Assembly (NCBI RefSeq): GCF_000195335.1
Contig: NC_015387.1
Location: 1,976,001 to 2,040,000 of the forward strand
Length of the DNA stretch: 64,000 nt
From: Marinithermus hydrothermalis DSM 14884
GTDB lineage: Bacteria > Deinococcota > Deinococci > Deinococcales > Marinithermaceae
Direction: 5' to 3'
Numbering within the stretch: position 1 is the first letter of the stretch; each line of letters starts with the position of its first letter. Position numbers and translations under genes: made by a program. The notes under the pieces are model-generated. The model was not told the DNA's origin and made no database searches. It saw only the letters and a program-made list of their open reading frames with translations. Positions 41,981-50,460 of the stretch are shown in pieces.

Positions 41981-44188
41981 ATGATGACCTCCCTAGTCAC
42001 ACCCCACACCCTCTGGAAGCACCTCGAACCCAAGCTCGGCTACCTCACCCCCCAACAACGCAACCGGGTGCAGGAAGCCCTGGAGTTCGCCTTCACCGCG
42101 CACGACGGACAGCACCGCAAAAGCGGCGACCCCTTCATCACGCACCCCGTCGCCGTCGCGGGCATCCTAGCCGAACTCAAGATGGACGAAGACACCCTCA
42201 TCGCCGGGCTCCTCCACGACACGGTCGAGGACACCGACGTCACCCTCGACGCGATCGAAGCCCGCTTCGGGCCCACCGTCCGGCGCATCGTCGAAGGCGA
42301 AACCAAAGTCAGTAAACTCCCCAAGATCGCGGAATCCATCGAGGACGAACAAGCCGAAAACCTCCGGCAGATGTTCATCGCCATGACCGAGGACGTGCGC
42401 ATCATCATCGTCAAACTCGCCGACCGCCTACACAACATGCGCACCCTCGAGTTCATGCCCCCCGAAAAACAACAACGCATCTCCCGCGAAACCCTCGAGA
42501 TCTTCGCACCGCTCGCGCACCGCCTCGGCATCGGGCAGATCAAATGGGAGCTCGAGGACCTCGCGTTCCGGTACCTGCACCCCGAAGAGTGCGCGGCCCT
42601 CGAGGTGCGCCTCAGCCACCACCGCGCCGAACACCAAGCGATCGTCGAACGCGCCAAAGCCGCGCTCGAAGAAGCGCTCGCCAAAGACTACGTGCTGAAA
42701 CTCGCGGTGCAGGAGTACACCGTCACGGGGCGCACCAAGCACCTCTACAGCATCTGGAAAAAAATGGAGCGCGACGGGAAAACCCTCGAGCAAATCTACG
42801 ACCTTCTCGCCCTGCGCGTCATCCTTGATCCGCGCCCCAGCAGCGACCCCGAGGAAGCCAAAGCCCGCGAAAAACAAGTGTGCTACCACGTGATCGGCCT
42901 CGTGCACGCGCTATGGCAACCCATCCCCGGCCGGGTCAAGGACTACATCGCGATGCCCAAACCCAACGGGTACCAGTCCCTGCACACCACGGTCATCACC
43001 TGGCAAGGCATGCCCCTCGAGGTGCAGATCCGCACGCGGGAGATGCACCGCATCGCCGAGTACGGGATCGCCGCGCACTGGCTGTACAAGGAAGGCCTGA
43101 CGAACCCCGAGGAAGTCAAGCGCCGCGTGAGCTGGCTGCGCGCGATCCAGGAGTGGCAGCAGGAGTTCTCCAGCTCGCGGGAGTTCGTCGAGGCCGTCAC
43201 GAAAGACCTTCTGGGCGGCCGGGTCTTCGTCTTCACGCCCAAAGGCCAGATCATCAACCTTCCCAAAGGCGCGACCCCGGTGGATTTCGCGTACCACATC
43301 CACACCGAGGTCGGGCACAGCATGATCGGGGCCAAGGTGAACGGGCGGATCGTGCCCCTCTCGTACGAGCTGCAAAACGCGGACATCGTGGAGATCATCA
43401 CCTCCAAAGCCTCCACCGGCCCCTCCAAGGACTGGCTGAACTACGCCAAGACCCGCTCCGCGCGCAGCAAGATCCGGCACTTCTTCCGCGAGCAAGAGCG
43501 CGGTGAAACGCTCGTTAAAGGCCAACGCGCCCTGGAGAAGTACCTCAAGCGGCGCGGCCTGCCCCTCCCCAAAGAGGCGGAGCTCGAGGCCATCGCGCAG
43601 AAACTCCTGGGGCACGCCTCCCCCGAGGACCTGTACCTCGCGATCGTGCAAGGGCGCGTCACCACCGCGCAGGTCGCGCGCCTATTGGTCCCGGAGGAGG
43701 AACGCACGCCCCGCATCGCGCCGCCCCCCGACAAGAAACAACCCCTGAACCTGGGCGTGTACCTCGAAGGGGACCTCAAAGCGCCCATCAAGATGGCCTC
43801 GTGCTGCCGCCCCGTGCGGGACGACGCGATCCTAGGGTACGTGACGCGCGGTCGGGGCGTGACGGTGCACCGCACGGACTGCCCGAACATGAAGCGCCTG
43901 CTGCGCGAGCAGCCGGAGCGCTGCCTCGCCGCGCGGTGGGACTCGAGCACAAACGGCACGTACCTGGTGCAGCTCCACATCGAAGCGGACGACCGCGCGG
44001 GGTTGTTGCGGGACGTGCTGAACGTCTTCGCGTTGATGGGCAAGTCCGTTCTCAGTGCGGACACGCAGGTGAGCGGCACGACCGCCTCGATGCAGCTGCG
44101 TTTCGAGGTCAAGGACGCGCAAGAACTCGCGCGGATCAAGGAAGGCATCCGCAAGATCCCGGAGATCCGCCGGATCACCCGAATGTAA
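41981..44188 (+). CDS. rel: Bifunctional (p)ppGpp synthetase/hydrolase Rel
   Basis: 735 residues. The hydrolase domain has HD at 79-80 (LLHDTVEDTD) with THP and KLADRLHNMRT. The synthetase domain has RVKDYIAMPKPNGYQSLHTT near 318-338 and the EVQIRT motif. A TGS domain (about 405-465) and a C-terminal ACT domain (about 660-735) follow, with CC region SCCRPVRDD between. Both active sites look intact, so it should make and degrade (p)ppGpp. Two ATGs in a row (41981, 41984) and no Shine-Dalgarno leave the exact start open. Confidence 0.96.
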   Translation: MMTSLVTPHTLWKHLEPKLGYLTPQQRNRVQEALEFAFTAHDGQHRKSGDPFITHPVAVAGILAELKMDEDTLIAGLLHDTVEDTDVTLDAIEARFGPTVRRIVEGETKVSKLPKIAESIEDEQAENLRQMFIAMTEDVRIIIVKLADRLHNMRTLEFMPPEKQQRISRETLEIFAPLAHRLGIGQIKWELEDLAFRYLHPEECAALEVRLSHHRAEHQAIVERAKAALEEALAKDYVLKLAVQEYTVTGRTKHLYSIWKKMERDGKTLEQIYDLLALRVILDPRPSSDPEEAKAREKQVCYHVIGLVHALWQPIPGRVKDYIAMPKPNGYQSLHTTVITWQGMPLEVQIRTREMHRIAEYGIAAHWLYKEGLTNPEEVKRRVSWLRAIQEWQQEFSSSREFVEAVTKDLLGGRVFVFTPKGQIINLPKGATPVDFAYHIHTEVGHSMIGAKVNGRIVPLSYELQNADIVEIITSKASTGPSKDWLNYAKTRSARSKIRHFFREQERGETLVKGQRALEKYLKRRGLPLPKEAELEAIAQKLLGHASPEDLYLAIVQGRVTTAQVARLLVPEEERTPRIAPPPDKKQPLNLGVYLEGDLKAPIKMASCCRPVRDDAILGYVTRGRGVTVHRTDCPNMKRLLREQPERCLAARWDSSTNGTYLVQLHIEADDRAGLLRDVLNVFALMGKSVLSADTQVSGTTASMQLRFEVKDAQELARIKEGIRKIPEIRRITRM

Positions 44189-44192
44189 CCCC

Positions 44193-44825
44193 ATGCTCCT
44201 GGCGTGGTTCGCGCTCGCGTACGGCGTAGGGCTCGCGGCCGAACGGCTCGGCTGGCTCCGCGCGGGCAGCGCGTGGGCCGCAGGGCTCGTGGGCGGGCTT
44301 GTCCTGTACGGGGGTGGGCTTCCTGCTGCCTTCCTCCTCCTGGCGTTCGTGGCGGTGGGGCACTGGGCGAGCCGCCGAAACCCCAACAGCGAGGACCGGC
44401 GCGGGCGCACCGCGCCTCAGGTCCTCGCGAACGGGCTGCCCGCTGCGCTCGCCCTCGCGCTGGGTAGCCCCGCCTTCTTCCTGGGCGCGCTCGGAGCTGC
44501 CCTCGCGGACACGCTCGCCACGGAGGTAGGCCGCGCCGCCCCCTGGGCGTGGCGGCCGGACCGGGGACGAGTCCCGAGCGGCACGAACGCCGCCGTGAGC
44601 CTCCACGGGACCCTCGCGCTCCTCGCGGGCAGCGCCCTCCTCTCCCTGGCTGCGCCGTTCTTCGCGACACAATCCATGGCGGTGTTCCTGGGTGGTGTGG
44701 CTGGCGCGGTGCTGGACAGCCTCACCGGGTTTTACCTGGAGGAGCGCGTTCCCTGGTGGGGGAACAACCTCAACAACACGATCGCGACGGCCTTCGGTGG
44801 GCTCGTCGCGCTCGCGCTCGCCTAA
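44193..44825 (+). CDS. DUF92 family membrane protein
   Basis: 210 residues, about six hydrophobic helices. Family marks are the ASRRNPNSEDRRGRTAPQVLANG loop and DTLATEVGR, then GTNAAVSLHGT and the C-terminal NNLNNTIAT. DUF92 (TMEM19) includes plant phytyl-phosphate kinase VTE6, so a prenyl-phosphate kinase role is possible. It starts four bases after rel and is probably co-transcribed. Confidence 0.85.
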   Translation: MLLAWFALAYGVGLAAERLGWLRAGSAWAAGLVGGLVLYGGGLPAAFLLLAFVAVGHWASRRNPNSEDRRGRTAPQVLANGLPAALALALGSPAFFLGALGAALADTLATEVGRAAPWAWRPDRGRVPSGTNAAVSLHGTLALLAGSALLSLAAPFFATQSMAVFLGGVAGAVLDSLTGFYLEERVPWWGNNLNNTIATAFGGLVALALA

Positions 44826-44834
44826 CCTCGGGGT

Positions 44835-45113
44835 ATGCTAAAGCCCGTGAAGGTCAGCGAACTCCCGGAGGACACCCAGAAGCGGCTCGTGCACCGGCTG
44901 AGCCGCATCGAAGGGCACGTGCGTGCCGTGAAACGCATGCTCGAGGAAGGCCAGTCCTGCAACGACGTGCTCCTCCAACTCGCCGCGATCGCCTCCGCGG
45001 TCGGCAAGGTGGAGGCGGAACTCTTAAAAGCCCACCTCACCTCCTGCGTCCTGGGCGAAGGCCGCGAGCGCGACGTGGAGGAGCTCTTAAAAGCCATCGA
45101 CCGGTTGTTCTAA
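44835..45113 (+). CDS. csoR: CsoR-type copper-sensing repressor
   Basis: 92 residues, all-helical DUF156 family. The Cu(I) site of CsoR is present as C42, H67 and C71 (GQSCNDVL, AHLTSCV). It binds DNA as a tetramer at GC-run palindromes and releases on copper binding. ATG 44835 lies six bases after TAACCT, a leaderless arrangement. No copper exporter gene adjoins it. Two palindromes with CsoR-box-like symmetry occur 5.5 kb away in the mer region. It converges with, and overlaps by four bases, the HAD gene. Confidence 0.9.
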   Translation: MLKPVKVSELPEDTQKRLVHRLSRIEGHVRAVKRMLEEGQSCNDVLLQLAAIASAVGKVEAELLKAHLTSCVLGEGRERDVEELLKAIDRLF

Positions 45114-46066
45114 GCGCCCGCCAGCCCCGCAGCTTCCAGGGCCAGCTCCGCCCGGCCCGGCGGGTACACCACCCCGCTCGCCGCCGTCACGTACGCGCGC
45201 ACCGCTTCCCGCGCGCCCTCCGGGCAAGCCACGAGGCTTCCCGGCCACCCCGCCACAGCCCGCATGACCTCGAGGTCGTCCTCCCCGTCCCCCAGCACCA
45301 CCGCCCGCGGTTGGTCCAGCCCCCAAGCGTGCAGGACGGCCTCGAGGCCGGTGACCTTGGTGAGCTGCCGGGCGGAGAGGCCCACGAGGTCCGCGGGGTA
45401 GTAAAAGAACTGCACCGCGAGCCAGTCCGGCACGCTCGGCGCGGCCCGGTTCGGTGGGGGCAGGAAGGAAAGCTTCGCCTCCCGCCGGGCCTCCAGGGCG
45501 AGGGCCGCCTCGAGGGCCGAGGCGTTCTGGCCGTCCTCGGCCGCGGCGCACTCGGCCAGCACGCGCAGCAGTAAAGCCGCGGCGGTGCGGCACACCTGGT
45601 CCGCCTCGCGGCTGCCCTCGGGCGCGTTGGGTTTGAGGGCGATGTTGAACTCGTTCCCTTGGAGGTGGAACTCCCGGCACCCCCACCCCAACGCGGTGCG
45701 GCACGCGTGGAAGATGCCCTCGCGCACGCGGTCGAACACGCGCAGCAGCCGGCGATCCAAAAGCGCGTAGAGCGGGATCTTACGCACCCCTAACGGCCCG
45801 GGGAGGTACACGCCCGCCCCGTGCTCGTACACGACGGCGAACCGCCCCGAATACACCACGCGCCGCCCGAAAACCTGCTGCACCAACCCCATCACGTGCT
45901 CGAGCGTCTGCCCGGTGTTCACCACCACGTGCAGCCGCGGACGCGCGTGGTGCGCGCGGCAGACCGCCTCGAGGGTCGCTTGAGGGATCTTACCGTCGGT
46001 CTGGACGAGGTCTCGAAGCGTGCCGTCGAGGTCAAGGACCAGCACTTCCGCCTGGGTACCGCGCAT
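45110..46066 (-). CDS. HAD-superfamily hydrolase, Cof/IIB type
   Basis: 318 residues. Motif I is VLDLDGTL (catalytic Asp pair), and motif III/IV is VVLGDGEDDLEVMRA. A long cap lies between, containing FHLQGNEFNIALKP. The layout is of class IIB HAD phosphatases, which act on sugar phosphates or similar. Substrate unknown. AAGGGGG precedes the ATG. Confidence 0.8.
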   Translation of the reverse strand: MRGTQAEVLVLDLDGTLRDLVQTDGKIPQATLEAVCRAHHARPRLHVVVNTGQTLEHVMGLVQQVFGRRVVYSGRFAVVYEHGAGVYLPGPLGVRKIPLYALLDRRLLRVFDRVREGIFHACRTALGWGCREFHLQGNEFNIALKPNAPEGSREADQVCRTAAALLLRVLAECAAAEDGQNASALEAALALEARREAKLSFLPPPNRAAPSVPDWLAVQFFYYPADLVGLSARQLTKVTGLEAVLHAWGLDQPRAVVLGDGEDDLEVMRAVAGWPGSLVACPEGAREAVRAYVTAASGVVYPPGRAELALEAAGLAGA

Positions 46067-46116
46067 GCAACCCCCTTCCCGGCTTGTGCTCGGAGCGAAC
46101 GGTGTCCTCGCGCCTT

Positions 46117-46134
46117 CCCCCTAAGGGTAGGGGG
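46117..46134. other. Hairpin between divergent genes
   Basis: CCCCCTA and TAGGGGG around AGGG. It lies between the divergent HAD and Nudix genes, so it is not an obvious terminator. Role unknown. Confidence 0.35.
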
Positions 46135-46184
46135 CGGCGGGGGACGGGGAGGTATCGCAGCGCACGGCCCTCGGGCGGTCTAGG

Positions 46185-46667
46185 ATGAGGGGGATGCAGC
46201 CGCGACTCGGGACCCTGATCTACTGCTTGCGAGACAGGCAGGTGCTCCTGATGCACCGGGCCAAGGAGCCGAACCTAGGGCTTTGGGTGCCGCCCGGAGG
46301 GAAGCTCGAGCCGGGCGAGGACCCCAGGGCGGGCGCGTTGCGGGAGCTTCGGGAGGAGACGGGGCTCGCGGCGCACGACCTGCGGTTCCGCGCCGTGGTG
46401 ACGATCGTGGAGCACGTACCGCACGGCCCGGACTGGTGGGTGCTTTTTTTGTACGCCGCCACCCAATGGGCGGGGACGCTCCGGGAGGAAAGCCCGGAAG
46501 GCCGGCTCGCCTGGTGGCCGGTGCGCGAGGTGCCGCGCCTGGCGTTACCGCCAGCGGACGCGCGGTTCTTCGCCCGAGCGGTGGACCTTGACGCGCCGCC
46601 GTTCCACGCGCGGTACGAGTTCGACGCGGCGTTTCGCTTGCGGAGCGCGGAGGTGCACGCCGTTTAA
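46185..46667 (+). CDS. Nudix hydrolase
   Basis: 160 residues (157 if the ATG at 46194, after GAGGGGG, is used). The Nudix box reads GGKLEPGEDPRAGALRELRE followed by ETG, with the conserved glutamates that hold Mg2+. It is preceded by GLWVPPGG. These enzymes cleave nucleoside diphosphates linked to another group, often damaged dNTPs. Specificity cannot be read from the sequence. It converges with the next gene. Confidence 0.9.
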   Translation: MRGMQPRLGTLIYCLRDRQVLLMHRAKEPNLGLWVPPGGKLEPGEDPRAGALRELREETGLAAHDLRFRAVVTIVEHVPHGPDWWVLFLYAATQWAGTLREESPEGRLAWWPVREVPRLALPPADARFFARAVDLDAPPFHARYEFDAAFRLRSAEVHAV

Positions 46668-47047
46668 AAGGCGCGGTTCGTCTCGGGGTCGCGCCCGTAC
46701 CCCATCTCGTACAGCAGGTCGCGCAGCGCACCCGCGAGCATCACCGCGGTGCGGGGGGTGAGGGTGTAGCGTTCAAGCCCCACCACGAGGAGCGGCGGCA
46801 CCCAGGCAAGGCCGGGCTTGCCCCAGGGTTCGCTGTGCCGGATACGGAGGGTCAACCAGTACGCCTCGAACGCGGCCAGCTCCACCCCCCCCACGCCGCC
46901 CAGCCGCACCACCGCGTCCTGAGTCTCGGGGACCTGCAGGGGACGCCACTCCAGTACCAGCGCGCGTCCGTCCACCTCGAGCGACGCGTAGACGCGCCAG
47001 GAGGCGTCCGTGCTGGAGTCGGGGTGGGGACCTTCTCGCTCAATCAC
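46664..47047 (-). CDS. Hypothetical protein
   Basis: 127 residues from a GTG at 47045-47047. Composition and the strand-rich middle (LEWRPLQVPETQDAVVRLGG) look real, and the C-terminal half (MLAGALRDLLYEMGYGRD) is helical. No signal peptide or known motif. The ribosome-binding site is weak (AAAGAAG). The longer frame to 47218 crosses into the divergent M23 promoter and is not used. Confidence 0.6.
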   Translation of the reverse strand: MIEREGPHPDSSTDASWRVYASLEVDGRALVLEWRPLQVPETQDAVVRLGGVGGVELAAFEAYWLTLRIRHSEPWGKPGLAWVPPLLVVGLERYTLTPRTAVMLAGALRDLLYEMGYGRDPETNRAF

Positions 47048-47117
47048 TTCTTTTTCAGCTTCGCACGAGACCGGCGCCACACGTGTGACGGGTGCCGCTC
47101 CGGTAGCATGAGGGTAG

Positions 47118-48152
47118 ATGCCGTGTTGCCTAAGGTGGCTTCTGTGGCTCGTCGTCTGGGGGGGGAGCCTCGCGCTCGCGCAGCCAGCAGTCTGGTACGA
47201 AGTGCAGCCCGGGGACACCCTCTACCGCATCGCCCAGCGCTACGGCACCACAATCCCAGCGCTCGTCGCAGCCAACCGCCTCGAGGACCCCAACGTGCTC
47301 GCGGTCGGGCAGCGCCTCCGCATTCCCGGCGAACACCCCTGGCCTCAGACCTGGCCGGCCCCCATCCAAGGCGTACGGGTCACGCCCCACCCCGTGGTGC
47401 AGGGCCAGGCGTTCGGGGTGCGGGTCGCGCTGGAGCGGCCCGTTCCCCTCGAGGCTCGCTTCCAGGGGGTGCGCTACCCCCTGGCTCCCCGGGAAGGCGC
47501 GGCGGTCGGGGTGGTCGCGGTCGGCGCGCTCACGCCGCCGGGCGTGCACGACCTCGAGGTCACCGGTCCCGGGATCGCCTTGCGCTTGCCGCTCCGGGTG
47601 GTGGACGGGGGGTACGCGCGCGAGGTGATCCGCATTCCCCCAAGCCGGAGCGGGCTCCTCGAGGCCGGGCGGGTGCGCGCGGAGCTCGAGCGGGTGCGCG
47701 CGGTTTGCGCGGCGTTCGAGCTGGTGCAACGCTGGCGGGGGCCGTGGCGGTACCCGGTGCAGCCTCCGGTCCGGACCTCTCGCTTTGGGACGCGGCGCGC
47801 GTATAACGGCGGGCCGTACACGAGCTACCACGCGGGGACCGACCTCAAGGGGGCGGAGGGCGCCCCGGTGTACGCGCCGGCGGACGGGGTGGTGGCGCTC
47901 GCCGAGCCGCTCGAGGTGCGGGGCAACGCGGTGATCCTGCGGCACGGCCTTGGGGTGTGCAGCGGGTACGGGCACTTAAGCCGCCTCGCGGTGCGCGCCG
48001 GGCAGGTGGTGCGGCAAGGGGAGGTCCTGGGGTACGTGGGGCAGACGGGCCTCGTGACGGGCCCGCACCTGCACTGGGAGGTGCGGGTGCGGGGGGTGCC
48101 GGTGGACCCGGAGGCGTGGGTCGTGCCGGGAGTCCTCTCGGGGAGGGATTGA
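47118..48152 (+). CDS. LysM / M23 family peptidoglycan peptidase
   Basis: 344 residues. A signal peptide (about 1-21) is followed by a LysM domain (about 26-70, YEVQPGDTLYRIAQRYG), a beta-rich linker domain, and a C-terminal M23 metallopeptidase domain. The zinc ligands are visible as H238 and D242 in SYHAGTDL and HLH near 317-319 in GPHLHWE. It would cut peptidoglycan cross-bridges outside the cytoplasmic membrane. The ATG lies eight bases after TAGCAT. Confidence 0.92.
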   Translation: MPCCLRWLLWLVVWGGSLALAQPAVWYEVQPGDTLYRIAQRYGTTIPALVAANRLEDPNVLAVGQRLRIPGEHPWPQTWPAPIQGVRVTPHPVVQGQAFGVRVALERPVPLEARFQGVRYPLAPREGAAVGVVAVGALTPPGVHDLEVTGPGIALRLPLRVVDGGYAREVIRIPPSRSGLLEAGRVRAELERVRAVCAAFELVQRWRGPWRYPVQPPVRTSRFGTRRAYNGGPYTSYHAGTDLKGAEGAPVYAPADGVVALAEPLEVRGNAVILRHGLGVCSGYGHLSRLAVRAGQVVRQGEVLGYVGQTGLVTGPHLHWEVRVRGVPVDPEAWVVPGVLSGRD

Positions 48153-48172
48153 CCCTGGAGCTTGCTCCAGGG
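48153..48172 (+). terminator. Terminator of the M23 gene
   Basis: Nine-bp stem (CCCTGGAGC with GCTCCAGGG), two-base loop, then TTTACAC, starting at the base after the stop codon. Confidence 0.75.
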
Positions 48173-48242
48173 TTTACACTATAACCCTGAATTCAGCGAC
48201 ATCCCGGAGGCCGCCCGGATAGGGCGGAAGGAGGCTTGCGGA

Positions 48243-48854
48243 ATGAATAGGACCCTGAATCGGTTCGGCGCAGCCGCGTGCTTGCTGGGGATCGCCGTGG
48301 GAGCGTTCGGGGTAGCGCAGTCCGGGCCAACGGCAGCGGAACCGTTCGCGCCCCTCACGCTGGACCTCCGCGATATCGGGCCGAGCCACACCAAGTACCT
48401 GCCCGACCCGCCCAAGGGCCAGGTCACGGTCCAGTTCCTGGCACGCGCGATCAACGCGCGCATCCCGGGTGAGTTCCGGTTCTACCTGGCGGCCCCGGAG
48501 GTCCGCCGGCTCTGGACGACCCTTTCCCTGCCCCAGGGAGCGGCGGTGCCCAAGGGATCGCTCCTCGAAAACGGCATCGCCTTCGTCGAGCCCGGGAAGT
48601 TCTACAGCCTCGAGGTCGTGTACGAAAACCCCACCGATCGGGAGATCCGGTTCCTGGTGGTCGCGCCGGAGGTGGATCCGCAGGCGGCGTTGCCCTTCGC
48701 GCGCGCCCGCTGCTGGTGTGCCTCGATCCCATTCGAGGCACCGCCAGGAGGCGCGTTCCTCCGCACGATCCAGGTCGGCGTGGCCCCGAACACCCCGCCC
48801 GGCGCTAAGGTCATCGTGACCTGGCCGGTGGTGCTCCTCGAGGAAGGAGAGTGA
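48243..48854 (+). CDS. Secreted Cox11-like protein with CxC motif (paralogue 1)
   Basis: 203 residues from ATG 48243, with GGAAGGAGG upstream. A signal peptide or anchor (about 1-25) precedes a beta-rich domain. The run YENPTDREIRFLVVAPEVDP, then C157-W-C159, then EAPPGG and TIQVGV resembles in order and spacing the copper chaperone Cox11/CtaG (NxSD, TP.A, CFCF, PGE, PV.F). In Cox11 the two Cys bind Cu(I) for the CuB centre. Assignment to this fold is inference from the pattern. Confidence 0.7.
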   Translation: MNRTLNRFGAAACLLGIAVGAFGVAQSGPTAAEPFAPLTLDLRDIGPSHTKYLPDPPKGQVTVQFLARAINARIPGEFRFYLAAPEVRRLWTTLSLPQGAAVPKGSLLENGIAFVEPGKFYSLEVVYENPTDREIRFLVVAPEVDPQAALPFARARCWCASIPFEAPPGGAFLRTIQVGVAPNTPPGAKVIVTWPVVLLEEGE

Positions 48855-48864
48855 GGAGGACGGC

Positions 48865-49517
48865 ATGAAGCGCGCTTCGATCCTGGGTGTGACCGTACCC
48901 CTGCTGGCGGCGTGCACGATGCTGTTTCCAGGCACGATGCCGCAATCGGCCGGCCGCGTGCCCGTTCCGGAGGCGTACATCGTGAACGCCTCGAGCACCA
49001 TCCCCGACCCGCCCCCGGGGAAGATCGCGATGCGGCTACGGGTCGCCTACCTGCCCGACCCTTTGCCTGGGGAGGGGCTCACCTTCCACACGCCCGACCC
49101 TGAGGTGAATAGCCTCTGGGCGATGGAGTCCCTTGAGTCGGGGCAGGCGGTGCCCGCGGGCGCAGGCATCGAGGGAGGAGTGCTCTTCCTCGAGCCAGGG
49201 GAGGCGCGGATGATCACCCTGTGTACCGCAACCCCACGGACCATGCGGTCACCTTCGTGGCGGAACCCTACCAGATCCACCCTGTGGACCAGGTGCCGCA
49301 CGCTTGGTTGACCTGTTTCTGCATGGCGTTCGTGTACGAGGCGCCCGCGGGGGGTAGCTGGTACCGGGTCATTCGCGTCACGGCCGGGCCGGACATCCCA
49401 GTGGGCTCCAAGGTTGACGTCACCTGGACGGTCCTGACCAACCCCGACTGGTTCCCCATGGAGGAGGTCGCATCCCGCGCGCATGACCGGTCGCGCGCGG
49501 AAAGGGGTGGGCCATGA
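48865..49517 (+). pseudogene. Cox11-like lipoprotein (paralogue 2), frameshifted
   Basis: Starts MKRASILGVTVPLLAAC, a lipobox with Cys17, and follows paralogue 1 with the same domain. At about 49217-49222 the coherent reading leaves the first frame (GEARMITL) and resumes one frame over at VYRNPTDHAVTF. This equals loss of one G relative to the paralogue's VVYENPTD. The second half keeps the CFC motif and YEAPAGG. It is either a recent pseudogene, a sequencing error, or slippage. Its stop overlaps the next start (ATGA). Confidence 0.7.
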
Positions 49518-49900
49518 GGCGCAGCGTTTGGGTGCTGTTGTGGCTCGCTCTGGCTGGGTGCGCGCCCCTCTACCCGGCGGCCGAACCGGCCGCTCCGGAA
49601 CCGGACCCAATCCTCCAGGGAAAGGCGCTGGCCGCGCGGTTCGGCTGCACCTCCTGCCACTCCGCCGACGGCCGGCCGGGCATCGGCCCCACATGGAAGG
49701 GGTTGTACGGCTCGAGGCGGCCTTTGGCGGGGGGTGGGGAGGCCGTGGCCGATGAGGCGTACCTGCGCGAGTCGATCCTGCGCCCCAACGCCAAGATCGT
49801 GCAGGGCTTCCCGCCGAACGTCATGCCGCAGGACTTCGCCCAGAAGCTTTCCACCGAACAGATCGAGGCCATCCTCGCGTATATCCGGAGCTTAAAATAG
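49514..49900 (+). CDS. Lipoprotein cytochrome c
   Basis: 128 residues. Lipobox LALAGC with Cys16; haem motif CTSCH at 45-49; likely axial Met104 (NVMPQDF). The sequence GPTWKGLYGSRRPLAGG and SILRPNAKIVQGFPPNVMP matches the cytochrome c domain often fused to oxidase subunit II, which donates electrons to a terminal oxidase. It is membrane-anchored on the outer face, translationally coupled to the Cox11-like gene, and 11 bases ahead of merR. Confidence 0.88.
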   Translation: MRRSVWVLLWLALAGCAPLYPAAEPAAPEPDPILQGKALAARFGCTSCHSADGRPGIGPTWKGLYGSRRPLAGGGEAVADEAYLRESILRPNAKIVQGFPPNVMPQDFAQKLSTEQIEAILAYIRSLK

Positions 49901-49911
49901 GTGGTAGCGCC

Positions 49912-50334
49912 ATGTACCGAATCGGGGAACTGTCCGCCCACACCCGGGTCAGCCGGGATGCCCTGCGCTTCTACGAGCGCCAGGGCCTTTTGCAGCCCGC
50001 CCAGCGCACCCAGGGAGGGTACCGGCTTTACACGGAGGCGGCCGTGGAGCGGGTGCGCTTCATCAAGCAGGCCCAGGCCCTGGGGATCACCCTCGAGGAG
50101 ATCCGGCGGATCCTCGAAGCGCAGGCGGGGGGCCGCCCCCCCTGCCGTCACGTGCGCCGCTTGCTCCAGGAGAAGGTGGCAGCGGTAGCGCGCCGGATCG
50201 CGGAGCTCGAGGCGCTCCGGCGTGCGCTCGAGGCGCGGCTCCGCTGGGCGGAGGCCCACCCCGATCCGGCGTGCGATGGGGAGGGGCGGTGTGTTTACCT
50301 AACTCCTCCAGGGGAAAACATATCCCCCGGATAG
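49912..50334 (+). CDS. merR: MerR-family mercury-type regulator
   Basis: 140 residues: N-terminal winged HTH (YRIGELSAHTRVSRDALRFY, then GGYRLY), then the dimerisation helix. Cysteines C78, C121 and C127 match in place the three Hg(II) ligands of MerR. It is encoded in line with, not divergent from, the mer genes. It starts just after a cytochrome c gene, so it could also be read from upstream. The 126 bases between it and the next gene hold the mer promoter and two palindromes. Confidence 0.88.
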   Translation: MYRIGELSAHTRVSRDALRFYERQGLLQPAQRTQGGYRLYTEAAVERVRFIKQAQALGITLEEIRRILEAQAGGRPPCRHVRRLLQEKVAAVARRIAELEALRRALEARLRWAEAHPDPACDGEGRCVYLTPPGENISPG

Positions 50335-50341
50335 GGATATG
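50319..50341. promoter_or_regulatory. Upstream mer operator-like palindrome
   Basis: CATATCCC (50319-50326) and GGGATATG (50334-50341) around seven bases, overlapping the end of merR. Same half-site as the palindrome at 50417-50437; centres are 97 bases apart. Confidence 0.6.
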
Positions 50342-50376
50342 AATCCCGAATGAAATCTGGATGAATTTTCCCGTAG

Positions 50377-50406
50377 TTGACAGGGAATTCCACAACAGAG
50401 TAACCT
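50377..50406 (+). promoter_or_regulatory. Probable mer promoter
   Basis: TTGACA (50377-50382) and TAACCT (50401-50406) with an 18-base spacer. MerR-activated promoters usually have 19-20 base spacers with a dyad inside; the dyad here is weak (GGAATTCC only). Confidence 0.5.
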
Positions 50407-50416
50407 GAGTATACGG

Positions 50417-50437
50417 ATATCCCCTACTAGGGGATAT
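50417..50437. promoter_or_regulatory. Downstream mer operator-like palindrome
   Basis: Perfect 10-base arms ATATCCCCTA and TAGGGGATAT around one C, just after the expected transcription start. The symmetry (A/T, run of C, A/T, run of G, A/T) resembles CsoR-family operators. Confidence 0.65.
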
Positions 50438-50460
50438 GGATCTCCGGAGGTGAGCCACGA

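Noticed and set aside
44175..44672. Minus-strand frame opposite the DUF92 gene
   Set aside because: Glu/Arg-rich mirror sequence without motifs; DUF92 motifs are clear on the plus strand.
48162..48242. N-terminal extension of the first Cox11-like gene
   Set aside because: It would begin inside the preceding terminator and lacks a ribosome-binding site; ATG 48243 has GGAAGGAGG and starts a proper signal peptide.
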